Below the pieces are notes generated by a model. The model saw only the letters and a program-made list of their open reading frames with translations. It did no database searches and had not been told where the DNA came from. 64,000 bases of DNA from Microvirga subterranea (GTDB lineage Bacteria; Pseudomonadota; Alphaproteobacteria; Rhizobiales; Beijerinckiaceae), in the NCBI RefSeq assembly GCF_003350535.1, contig NZ_QQBB01000005.1, positions 1-64,000 of the forward strand, written 5' to 3'. The position numbers and the translations under genes are program-made. Below are positions 9,539-17,067 of the stretch, piece by piece (positions within the stretch are counted from its first letter, which is position 1; the number at the start of each line of letters is the position of its first letter).

Positions 9539-11057
9539 GCACGCCCGATCCCTCCGCGCCGCCGCACGATCCGGCTGCTGCCTTCTCGTCCTCGCCCTGG
9601 CCGCATGCAACGACGGATCGGATTTCGACACCTCCCAGCAGATCGGCCCGAATCCGGTGCTGCCGGAGCCGAACGGGCCGCTCTTGCAGGACCTCAAGGT
9701 CGCGACCATCGTCGGCTGGCGCGACGGCCAAACCCCCAAGGTCCCGGCGAGCCTCAAGATCACGGCCTACGCCAAGGATCTGTCGAATCCCCGCACCGTC
9801 CACACGCTGCCGAACGGCGATGTGCTCGTCGTCCAGGCCCGCGGCCCCTCCGGCGAGCCGAAGGTGCGGCCCAAGGACATCATCCGCGGCTGGATCATGT
9901 CGATCGCGCACGGCGACACGGGCACCCCGAAGCCGAGCAACATCGTCACCCTGCTGCGCGACTCCGACCGCGACGGACAGGTGGACGAGCGCCACGATCT
10001 TCTGAGGGACCTCCACTCGCCCTTCGGCCTCGCCTGGGCGGACGACACGCTCTACGTCGCGGCGACGGACGCCATTCTGGCCTATCCCTACGCCCTCGGG
10101 GCGAATGCGATCACGGCGCAGCCGCGCGTCCTGACGCCCCTTCCGGGCGGGCCGATCAATCACCACTGGACCAAGGACCTCGCGCTCAGCCCCGACGGCC
10201 GGTTCCTGTATGCGTCGGTCGGCTCGAACTCGAACATCACGGAGAACGGGCTGGAGGCCGAGAAGGGCCGCGCCGCGATCTGGCAGGTGGACCGGCAGAC
10301 CGGCGCGGCGCGCGTGCTCGCGTCGGGCCTGCGCAACCCGAACGGGCTGATGTTCCATCCGCAGACGGGAGTGCTCTGGGCCGTCATCAACGAGCGGGAC
10401 GAGCTCGGGCCCAACCTCGTGCCGGACTACCTGACCTCGGTGCAGGACAGCGCCTTCTACGGCTGGCCCTGGAGCTATTACGGCAATCATGTCGATGTGC
10501 GGGTCCATCCGCCGCGCCCCGACATGGTCGAGCGGGCGATCGCGCCGGACTACGCGCTGTCGAGCCACGTGGCGGCCCTGGGCATGACCTTCTCGACGGG
10601 CTCGGCGCTGCCGCCGGAATTCGCCAACGGGGCCTTCGTGGGCGAGCACGGCAGCTGGAACCGGACCGCCTACAACGGCTACAAGGTCGTCTACGTGCCG
10701 TTCGAGAACGGGCGCCCGAGCGGCAAGGCGCAGGATGTCGTGACGGGATTCATCGAGGGCGACGACGCCCATGGACGCCCGGTCGGCGTGGGCATCGACG
10801 GGACCGGCGCGCTGCTCGTGGCCGACGATGCCGGCAACAGGGTGTGGCGCGTCGCGGCGGCGGACGGGCGCGTCAGCCCGGGCCCGGTCGGCACCGACCA
10901 GGTGGCGCCCGGACGAGCGGATCTGGCGCCCGCGGGCCAGCAGCCCGCCCCACCCATGCACCGGGCGAGCCTCACGCCGTCGCCGACCGAGGTCGCACCT
11001 GCGGTGCTTCCCTACGGGGCGGGCAGCGGCGAAAAATCCCCGCCGCCGTCCCACTAG
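9531..11057 (+). CDS. Sorbosone-dehydrogenase/PQQ-glucose-dehydrogenase-like lipoprotein
   Basis: This 508-residue protein has a lipoprotein signal peptide ending in 'LALAAC' (Cys about 24). It then has a six-bladed propeller of the soluble glucose/sorbosone dehydrogenase family: 'LSNPRTVHTLPNGDVLVVQA', 'KDLALSPDGRFLYASVGSN', 'GLRNPNGLMFHPQTG', 'FVGEHGSWNR' and 'DGTGALLVADDAGNRVWRV'. Family members oxidise sugars or aldoses in the periplasm using PQQ. The substrate is unknown. The C-terminal 50 residues are Pro/Ala-rich and probably disordered. It is coupled to the DUF2231 membrane gene. Confidence 0.88.
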   Translation: MARHARSLRAAARSGCCLLVLALAACNDGSDFDTSQQIGPNPVLPEPNGPLLQDLKVATIVGWRDGQTPKVPASLKITAYAKDLSNPRTVHTLPNGDVLVVQARGPSGEPKVRPKDIIRGWIMSIAHGDTGTPKPSNIVTLLRDSDRDGQVDERHDLLRDLHSPFGLAWADDTLYVAATDAILAYPYALGANAITAQPRVLTPLPGGPINHHWTKDLALSPDGRFLYASVGSNSNITENGLEAEKGRAAIWQVDRQTGAARVLASGLRNPNGLMFHPQTGVLWAVINERDELGPNLVPDYLTSVQDSAFYGWPWSYYGNHVDVRVHPPRPDMVERAIAPDYALSSHVAALGMTFSTGSALPPEFANGAFVGEHGSWNRTAYNGYKVVYVPFENGRPSGKAQDVVTGFIEGDDAHGRPVGVGIDGTGALLVADDAGNRVWRVAAADGRVSPGPVGTDQVAPGRADLAPAGQQPAPPMHRASLTPSPTEVAPAVLPYGAGSGEKSPPPSH

Positions 11058-11153
11058 CGGGCCCGCAGGGCGGCGCGGAGCCGCACGAAATTCGCCTTAT
11101 CGAACGGGCCTCGACCCCGTATGGTCCCCGGCGAACCAAGGCGGGCGCCATTC

Positions 11154-11471
11154 ATGAGCATCGCGGATTTCGTCGGGCTGATCGGGGTTGCGGCCTATCT
11201 GTCGGCCTATGGGCTGCTGCAGCTCGGCGTCCTGAAGGTCGAGGACGGCCGCTACGCCCTGCTCAACGGGGTCGGCGCCCTCGCGATCCTCTATTCGCTG
11301 ATCTTCGACTTCAACCTGCCGTCCTTCATCACCCAGACCGCGTGGCTGATCTTTACGGTCATCGGCTATGCGCGCTCCCGCTCCCGGCGGACGCGTCCGG
11401 AAGCCGCCCTGAAAGCTCCGGCGGCGGATTCGCCCGGCCGAGGGGCTGCGGTGCGCGGCCGTGCCGGATGA
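11154..11471 (+). CDS. Small CBU_0592-like membrane protein
   Basis: A 105-residue protein beginning 'MSIADFVGLIGVAAYLSAYG', with three hydrophobic helices ('YALLNGVGALAILYSLIF', 'ITQTAWLIFTVIGYA'). This is the pattern of the CBU_0592 family of unknown function. The N-terminal part is convincing; the last 25 residues are low-complexity. Its 3' end overlaps, on the opposite strand, a decayed small gene (11359-11706). Confidence 0.75.
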   Translation: MSIADFVGLIGVAAYLSAYGLLQLGVLKVEDGRYALLNGVGALAILYSLIFDFNLPSFITQTAWLIFTVIGYARSRSRRTRPEAALKAPAADSPGRGAAVRGRAG

Positions 11472-11706
11472 CATGCCACCGGCCGTCCTCGTCCTGCGCC
11501 ACGCCGTAGACGGGCAGGCTCCTGCGAGCCTCGGGCCGGAGAGGGAGCCTCATGGCGGCAATGTCGCGCAAGGCGCGCGTCACGAGCCACGTAACTCCGA
11601 GGACCGTCGCCGCCCGGGCGAGAAGCCACAGCGCCTAGATCGGAGGCGTCGCCCTGTGAAACTTGTTCAAGAGATCGGCGAACGCGCTGTAGGCCTGCGG
11701 CTCCAT
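11359..11706 (-). pseudogene. Small membrane-anchored protein gene interrupted by an in-frame TAG (copy 1 of a paralogous pair)
   Basis: From ATG at 11706, preceded by GAGGGAG at good spacing, the frame reads 'MEPQAYSAFADLLNKFHR..', then a TAG at codon 24 (11637-11635). It continues in the same frame for 91 more codons: 'ALWLLARAATVLGVTWLV' (one membrane helix), 'TRALRDIAAM', and a soluble tail 'LPVYGVAQDEDGRWHVIRHG'. A CAG-to-TAG change would explain the stop. The tail and helix closely match the second copy at 24745-24971. A GTG at 11583 could restart translation into a 74-residue product, but the anchor would be lost. Function unknown. Confidence 0.7.
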
Positions 11707-12116
11707 CGGCAACTCCCTCGGTGAGGTTGCCACCAAGGACGCCCTGGAGGCCGGGAGTAGTAAGAACCGCCGCTAGACGGTTCGCATTGGCTTTTGGGCT
11801 TTCGCCTTGGACATGCGCCAACACCCCCTGGCCATAGGGGCAGGAAGGCATCGTTTGCGGCCGATGCCGGCCGCTCAGGCGGGGCTTCTAGACTCCGGAG
11901 CCGGATGTGCCCGGCTTCATTGCCGAGATAACACGGGGAGAGGGCAGGGGGTCAATGGTTGCGTTACGGCCTTCGCGTCACCAATCGACCATCGTCGGCA
12001 TTCAAGCTCGAAGACGTCCGCCTCGCGCCAGGGGCGCTCGTTCGATCATGCCTGTTGGACGTGCCTCCGCCAGCGGAGCTCAGACTCACAGCGGGTCTTT
12101 CCATCCGCCCGTCCGC
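11707..12116. other. Non-coding stretch
   Basis: A 410-bp gap between the broken small gene and the 3' end of the coiled-coil gene. No plausible gene was found; short open frames here have no start signal and no sensible composition. Confidence 0.6.
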
Positions 12117-13508
12117 TCAGAACGACCCGCCCGTCCTGAAGTCCCCGCCGCCGAAGGACCCACCAGTCCCGAACCCGTCGGGGGGCGGGATTGGCAATCC
12201 GCCACCAAAGCCCGAATCCCATGGACTCGGCCCATGGTGGAAGCCGCCGCGCAGGACCTGTCCCAGGATCGCGCCGCCGATCGCGCCCGTCAGGACGCCG
12301 CCCAGCACGTTGCCCAGGGCCGCCTCATTGCCGAAGGTTCCGTAGGGCGTGTCGTAGCCCTGATTCCGGAGCTCCTCCCATTCATGCTCGATCATGGCCC
12401 GTCGCTGGGCGGTCTCCTTGAGCTGACGATGGGCGTCCACCGCTTGGCGCAGCGCACGGGTGATCATCACGTCGACGGCCTGGATGCGCCGGACGATCTC
12501 CTCGTCGCGCGGCGTCGGCGTTACCAGGGCTTCCCGATAGAGCTGATCGAGATCCTCCCGTTCGTCGGCGGCGGCCAGCAGTTCGATGGCGTCGTGGTAA
12601 GGGGCATCTCCTTCCAGCACGGAGGTGTCGTAGGAGCGGTCCAGCTCCGTGAGGGACTGACGTGCTTCGGCGAGCCTGCGCTCGGCTTCCGCCAGCGCCG
12701 CGTGCGCCTTGGCCGCACCGGCCTCGGCCGCCTCGATGCCGGCATCGACGAGCGCCCGGCGCTCCAGCATCCGGAGACGATCCCTCTCCTGCCTCAGGTC
12801 GTCGAGGACGCGCCGGGCATGCTCGCGCAGCCGTTCGGGGATCTCGTTGAGCAGGGCGTAGTTGGCGCGCGCCCTGTCGTAGCCGACCACCCGCGCCACC
12901 AGACGGTCCATGGCGCGGGTGAACGGGTTGACCCGGTAGGCCGCCGTGCCGAACTTCCGGTTCCACAGATACATGAACAGCAGGTCGGCCTCGTAGGGAC
13001 GGCGCTTCTGGTCCCGGTCGGCCTCCGCCTGCTGGGCCTTCTTCTCGGCCTGCTGGGCTTGGCCCGTGACCTCCTCGACCCGCGCCCGCGCCGAGAGCCA
13101 TTCCGGGCTCGTGCTGACTTTTGCCTCGACCGCCTTGCGCAGCGCGTCCACGCCGGCCACGGCCTGCTCCAGGGCGTCCGTCGCGGATTGCCGCTGAACT
13201 TCTGCCTGGCTCACCCGCTCCTCCGCCTGCCGGCGCCGCTCCGTGAGCTGCCGCAACGCCTCCTGGCGGCTGTTAAGCAGGCTGACGGCCTGCCGTTCGG
13301 CGTCATCGAGGTGTCCGACGACGTTCTCCTGCGTGATGGCGTCGAGCTTCAGCCGTGCCAGGTCCCGGAACGCCTCCGTGCGCTCGATCCGCAGGCGGCC
13401 GACCTCCTCGGTCGCGGCCGCATAGGCGCGCTGGCACTTCGCCTCCTGCTGGCGCGCCTTCTCGATTGTCTGCTCGATCTGCGCGAGCGCCTGCCGTCCC
13501 GATATCAT
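12117..13508 (-). CDS. Coiled-coil protein with glycine-zipper and Gly/Phe-rich tail, function unknown
   Basis: The 463-residue protein has no signal peptide. Residues 1-165 and about 215-300 are long charged heptad-rich coiled coils ('EVGRLRIERTEAFRDLARL', 'AEKKAQQAEADRDQKRR'). A globular stretch around 170-215 contains 'LFMYLWNRKFGTAAYRV'. Near 390-415 a glycine zipper 'LGGVLTGAIGGAILGQVL' could insert into a membrane. The tail is rich in GGxF repeats, similar in style to TPM/YgcG-type proteins. It is the last gene of a three-gene operon, 4 bp after the DUF6384-like gene. No family is confidently recognised. Confidence 0.8.
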   Translation of the reverse strand: MISGRQALAQIEQTIEKARQQEAKCQRAYAAATEEVGRLRIERTEAFRDLARLKLDAITQENVVGHLDDAERQAVSLLNSRQEALRQLTERRRQAEERVSQAEVQRQSATDALEQAVAGVDALRKAVEAKVSTSPEWLSARARVEEVTGQAQQAEKKAQQAEADRDQKRRPYEADLLFMYLWNRKFGTAAYRVNPFTRAMDRLVARVVGYDRARANYALLNEIPERLREHARRVLDDLRQERDRLRMLERRALVDAGIEAAEAGAAKAHAALAEAERRLAEARQSLTELDRSYDTSVLEGDAPYHDAIELLAAADEREDLDQLYREALVTPTPRDEEIVRRIQAVDVMITRALRQAVDAHRQLKETAQRRAMIEHEWEELRNQGYDTPYGTFGNEAALGNVLGGVLTGAIGGAILGQVLRGGFHHGPSPWDSGFGGGLPIPPPDGFGTGGSFGGGDFRTGGSF

Positions 13509-13512
13509 CGCC

Positions 13513-14496
13513 CTACCATTGTGTGATCGCGCCGCCCGAGACGGGCATCAGATAATCCACGTCGAGCTGGCCCCGGCGCTTCTCGCCCAGGCGGTTGCGC
13601 TGCACGATGCCGTCGTCGTTCTTGTCCCGCTGCACCTGCATGGCCGTGGCCTCGCTCACGCGCACCCCCCATTTCGACGTGGTCACGGTCCGGCCGTCCT
13701 CCTCGCTGGTCACGGGCAGGCTGAGAATGCGCCCGTCCGGGGAAACCGCTTCCACGATCAGGTAGTAGTTCCGCCCGGCCGGGTTGCGCTGCGGGACGCG
13801 CCAGACGCCGGTCGGCTCGCCCGGACGGGACACGATGCGCAGGACGTATTCGCGACGCAGATCCGCCCGCAGGACTTCCAGGTCGTTGATCGCCTGCCGG
13901 GCGCCGTCCGCGTCGCCCCGGGCCACGGCGGCCTTTCCGTCCGCCAGGATCCGGTCGGCCTGCTCCCGCGCCTTCGGGGCCTGCGCCTCGCGCAGGACGT
14001 CCTCGTATCCTTGCTCAAGGGCTGCCGGCAGCCTCTCGGCCAGTTCGATCCGGTTCCTCTCGGCCTGGGCCTGTTCCTGCGCGGCGCGCTGCCGGGCCGG
14101 CTCCGCCACGCCGAAATGGTAAGCGCCCCACCCGAATGCGAGCAGCAGCAGCAGGGTGAGAAGGCGACGCCCGAAGCGTCCGCGGTTGACCCATGCGGTG
14201 GCGACGGTGCGGGCAAAGCTGGGCCCGGGCGGCTCGTAGGCGAAGCGCTGCTCCTTGAGGGCCTGCACGCCTTCCACGAGAATACGGTCGGGCACCTCGA
14301 TGCCCTGTCCGCGATAGATCTGCCGCAGCCGCTCGAGGAGCTGGGCGTCCCGCTGCTCCCCGCTCAGCTCGCGGCTGACGAGGCTCTCCTGGTGGCGGAG
14401 CGTGTCCACCACGTCCATGGCGAGCATCAGCTCGTCGAGGCTCTGGGGGGCCCTTCCGGTTGCTTGCCCGACTGGCGCGGCGAGCGTTTCAGCCAT
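13513..14496 (-). CDS. DUF6384-like single-pass membrane protein
   Basis: This 327-residue protein has a cytoplasmic N-terminal helical domain (about 1-95, 'SLDELMLAMDVVDTLRHQE'), one membrane helix at about 110-130 ('LLTLLLLLAFGWGAYHFGV'), and a coiled linker (130-210). A C-terminal beta-rich domain follows (about 215-327, 'GVWRVPQRNPAGRNYYLIVE', 'TTSKWGVRVSEATAMQVQRD'). I associate this architecture with DUF6384, from memory and unverified. ATG at 14496 overlaps the upstream gene's stop by 8 bp, so translation is coupled. The C-terminal domain likely faces the periplasm and may sense or bind a ligand (inference). Confidence 0.82.
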   Translation of the reverse strand: MAETLAAPVGQATGRAPQSLDELMLAMDVVDTLRHQESLVSRELSGEQRDAQLLERLRQIYRGQGIEVPDRILVEGVQALKEQRFAYEPPGPSFARTVATAWVNRGRFGRRLLTLLLLLAFGWGAYHFGVAEPARQRAAQEQAQAERNRIELAERLPAALEQGYEDVLREAQAPKAREQADRILADGKAAVARGDADGARQAINDLEVLRADLRREYVLRIVSRPGEPTGVWRVPQRNPAGRNYYLIVEAVSPDGRILSLPVTSEEDGRTVTTSKWGVRVSEATAMQVQRDKNDDGIVQRNRLGEKRRGQLDVDYLMPVSGGAITQW

Positions 14497-15667
14497 TGGC
14501 CGGCAGCGCCTGTCCCTCTGCGACGAGACGGGCGATCCGTCGCTTGCCGTCCTCGACCGCGTCGCGGATCTCGGCCGAATTCTGCGTCGAGAGCCGGCGC
14601 ATCTCGCCGACGATCTCCAGGGAATGCTCCTGGAAGGAGATGACCGAATCCACCAGCTTCCTGACGGCATCGGCCCGTATGGTGGGGCCGTAGCCCGCCT
14701 TCACGGCGGCCTCGCCGACCTGATCGCCGATCTCGGCCAGCACCTCCAGGCTCCGGGAGACGCCCTCCTTCATCTCGTTCAGGGTCTGGGTCGCCTCATT
14801 GAGGCCAAACATGCCGGTGAACGACGCCTTCAGTGCCGTGAACACGGAATCGTTGGTCGAGAAAAACGAAACCGCCTGAGCATAGACGCGCTCCTTGGCA
14901 TTGGTCATCTGCATCAGCCGGGCCATGATGACTTCGGAGGTGTTGTAGCTGACAGTCAGGTTATCGGAGAGATCCTTCGCGATCTGGTAGCGCTTCTCCT
15001 CGTCCTGGGTGCGGCGGAGCTGCTCGTCGCGGGTCAATTCGAGGCGGGCGCGCTCGGACACCTCCGTGCCCTTGAAACTGACGACTGCGTCGGACGCTCT
15101 CTGCAGCTCCGCCTTGGCGGCTTGGAGCTTCTGCTCCGCGGTCCGGAGCACCTCCAGCGCCATCACTTCGGCATGCTTGAGCGCGCCGCGGAAGTCACGG
15201 TAGGCGTCGAGGATGATCTGCTCGCGCTGGATCTGGTCCCGGGTCGACCGGGTTACGTCGAGATAGACCTTCTTAATGTCGTCGAAGCGGTCTGCGACGT
15301 CGCCGCGGGAGACCTTCATCCAGACGTTGGTGACGCGCTCCAGAAGGTCGATCTTCTGGTCCTCGAGCTGGTCGACCATCTTCTTCGTGTCGTCGCGAAT
15401 GGAATTGAAGGATTCGGTGATCTGGCGATAGCGCTCGCCAATCTCCATCGCCTGTGTCTGCTCGCGCACGACCTCGTTGAAGACGTTGGTCTGGCCCAGG
15501 GTACGGGCGATGATTGCGATCCGGTCCTGATCGAGATCCGAGATCTTCTCCAGGAGGCCATTGATGGGGGCATCCATGGCCGCGGGTGGGACGATGCCCA
15601 GGTCCCGCAGGGCCATGGTGGCCTTGTCCAAGTACTGCATGGGACTTTTGACGACGAGGTCAGACAT
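14489..15667 (-). CDS. Helical TelA/KlaA-like cytoplasmic protein
   Basis: The 392-residue all-helical protein has long amphipathic helices ('RYRQITESFNSIRDDTKKM', 'AEQKLQAAKAELQRASDAV') and a C-terminal helix 'EHSLEIVGEMRRLSTQNSAE'. Its overall layout resembles toxic-anion-resistance (TelA/KlaA) proteins, but I cannot see a diagnostic motif, so the link is weak. ATG at 15667 ('MSDLVVKSPMQYLD') with upstream GAAAGAG is chosen over a TTG at 15682. It is the first gene of the three-gene operon ending at 12117. It may form a cytoplasmic scaffold for the membrane partner. Confidence 0.78.
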   Translation of the reverse strand: MSDLVVKSPMQYLDKATMALRDLGIVPPAAMDAPINGLLEKISDLDQDRIAIIARTLGQTNVFNEVVREQTQAMEIGERYRQITESFNSIRDDTKKMVDQLEDQKIDLLERVTNVWMKVSRGDVADRFDDIKKVYLDVTRSTRDQIQREQIILDAYRDFRGALKHAEVMALEVLRTAEQKLQAAKAELQRASDAVVSFKGTEVSERARLELTRDEQLRRTQDEEKRYQIAKDLSDNLTVSYNTSEVIMARLMQMTNAKERVYAQAVSFFSTNDSVFTALKASFTGMFGLNEATQTLNEMKEGVSRSLEVLAEIGDQVGEAAVKAGYGPTIRADAVRKLVDSVISFQEHSLEIVGEMRRLSTQNSAEIRDAVEDGKRRIARLVAEGQALPANG

Positions 15668-16027
15668 GGCGGCTCTTTCCAATCATTGCACGACCCCACA
15701 GCGGATTCGGGGAACGGGAGACCAGTGTTCCGCTTGCGGCGGCTGCGAAAACACAGCGGGCTAATGTGCAATCCGACCGAGGGTTCCCCAGCCGACCGTT
15801 TGGCTGAACTGCTGGGCGCGGATGGTAACCGCCGGCTTTCCCGATGTCACATGGCGTCATCCCATCGACAGCCCAAACATCGCCGAGGTGCTGTTCGACC
15901 GAGGCCCGACCTCGACCGCCGAGGGCCGCGCTGGGTCGAAGGCGGTCACCGAAGGAAGTCGACGGAAGGTCTGCACACAGCATGACCGCAAAGATTCGTC
16001 GATGCCGCTGCCCTGATGTCTCCCACC
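15668..16027. other. Upstream region of the coiled-coil operon
   Basis: A 360-bp stretch that must contain the promoter of the 15667-12117 operon. No clear gene, repeat or regulatory motif was seen. It ends at a decayed flavoprotein fragment. Confidence 0.5.
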
Positions 16028-16272
16028 GCTATCCCTCCCGCCCCATCGGCCGCAGATCCCCACGACGGTCGGGGATGAGCTCGGAGATGGTTGGGTGGAT
16101 TGCCTCGTCGCCGTCGGTGCCTAGGATGGCGGCGCCGGGGATGCGCTTCGTGTCCTGATCCGCCACGACCTTCATGAAGCTCTTGGTCTCGTCCTTCTCG
16201 ACGGCGCGTCAGCCTCGCGTCATAGGCCGCTTGGGGGGGCAGGAGGTCGCGCCCTGCCGGGCGGCCGGGCGC
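16028..16272 (-). pseudogene. Decayed 3' fragment of a mercuric-reductase-like flavoprotein gene
   Basis: This stretch aligns base by base with the 3' end of the intact flavoprotein gene at 21254-22642 (roughly 21249-21560). Shared runs include GGATGCGCTTCGTGTCCTGA followed by TCCGCCACGA. About 64 bases are missing after GGGTGGAT, and many substitutions and small indels break the frame. It is on the same strand as its intact relative, about 5 kb away. It is a non-functional duplicate or the relic of a second paralogue. Confidence 0.85.
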
Positions 16273-16536
16273 CGAAATATTGATAGGAAGACAATCAGGA
16301 AGAAGGCCCTTCCTCTACGTTAATGATAAGGTCAGCTCTTCTGACTTTCTTTGTGCATCACAGCAAACCCTTTAATCTATTCAGCCGAATCGGCGCGAAT
16401 ACTACCGCAGAGCTTGAGCGTTGAGAATAGATGGCCACACATAGCTGGACGGCCAAAAACGCGTTTGCGTTCCTACTGCCCAAACAGAGAGCATCGTGCC
16501 TATGCCGTAGGCAAATCGGCATGCAGGAGGAACGGA

Positions 16537-16995
16537 ATGAAGGCCATCTACAACGCTCTCTTTCTCACCGGAGCACTTTTCGTCGTAGCGCCGGCAGAAG
16601 CCGAGGACGCCGCGAAAAAAGTCGTCTCGTCCGCGTCGGCCCCTGAGGCCATCGGCCCTTATTCCCAGGCGATCCGCGTAGGAAACACCGTCTTTTTGTC
16701 CGGACAGATCCCGATCGATCCGCAAAGCAAGCAGCTGATGAAGGATGCCAGCATCGAGGACCAGACCCGCCTCGTCATCAACAACCTCAAGGCTGTCCTC
16801 GAAGCCGACGGCCTCTCGCTGGACCACATCGTCTCGACGACGGTCTACATGAAGGACCTCAACGACTTCGGGAAGATGAACGAGGTCTACGGCACCTTCT
16901 TCAAGAACGCGCCGCCCGCTCGGGCGACCGTCGAAGTGGCGCGCCTGCCGCGCGACGTGAAGGTCGAGATCGGGGCCATTGCGGTTCGCCCATGA
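16537..16995 (+). CDS. Exported RidA/YjgF-family protein
   Basis: The 152-residue protein begins with a Sec signal peptide ('MKAIYNALFLTGALFVVAP', cleavage near AEA). The RidA fold follows, with 'APEAIGPYSQAIRVGNTVFL', 'SGQIPIDP', 'VVSTTVYMKDLNDFGKMN'-like segments and 'PPARATVEVARLPRDVKVEI'. The Arg in PARATVEV is the catalytic/ligand Arg of the family. RidA proteins hydrolyse reactive enamines or imines made by PLP enzymes. AGGAGGAAC precedes this ATG. A PLP-fold protein gene follows 72 bp downstream and is also exported, which suggests a periplasmic partnership. Confidence 0.9.
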   Translation: MKAIYNALFLTGALFVVAPAEAEDAAKKVVSSASAPEAIGPYSQAIRVGNTVFLSGQIPIDPQSKQLMKDASIEDQTRLVINNLKAVLEADGLSLDHIVSTTVYMKDLNDFGKMNEVYGTFFKNAPPARATVEVARLPRDVKVEIGAIAVRP

Positions 16996-17067
16996 TTTCC
17001 AGGCGCCACCCAGAAGGCGTCAGTTCATAAAAAATGAATTTGTCTACGGGGCTCTCATTGAGGTGTG

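Noticed and set aside
11907..13526. Plus-strand frame of about 540 codons
   Set aside because: Antisense to the coiled-coil gene and its operon; His/Gly/Leu-rich shadow with no domain or start signal.
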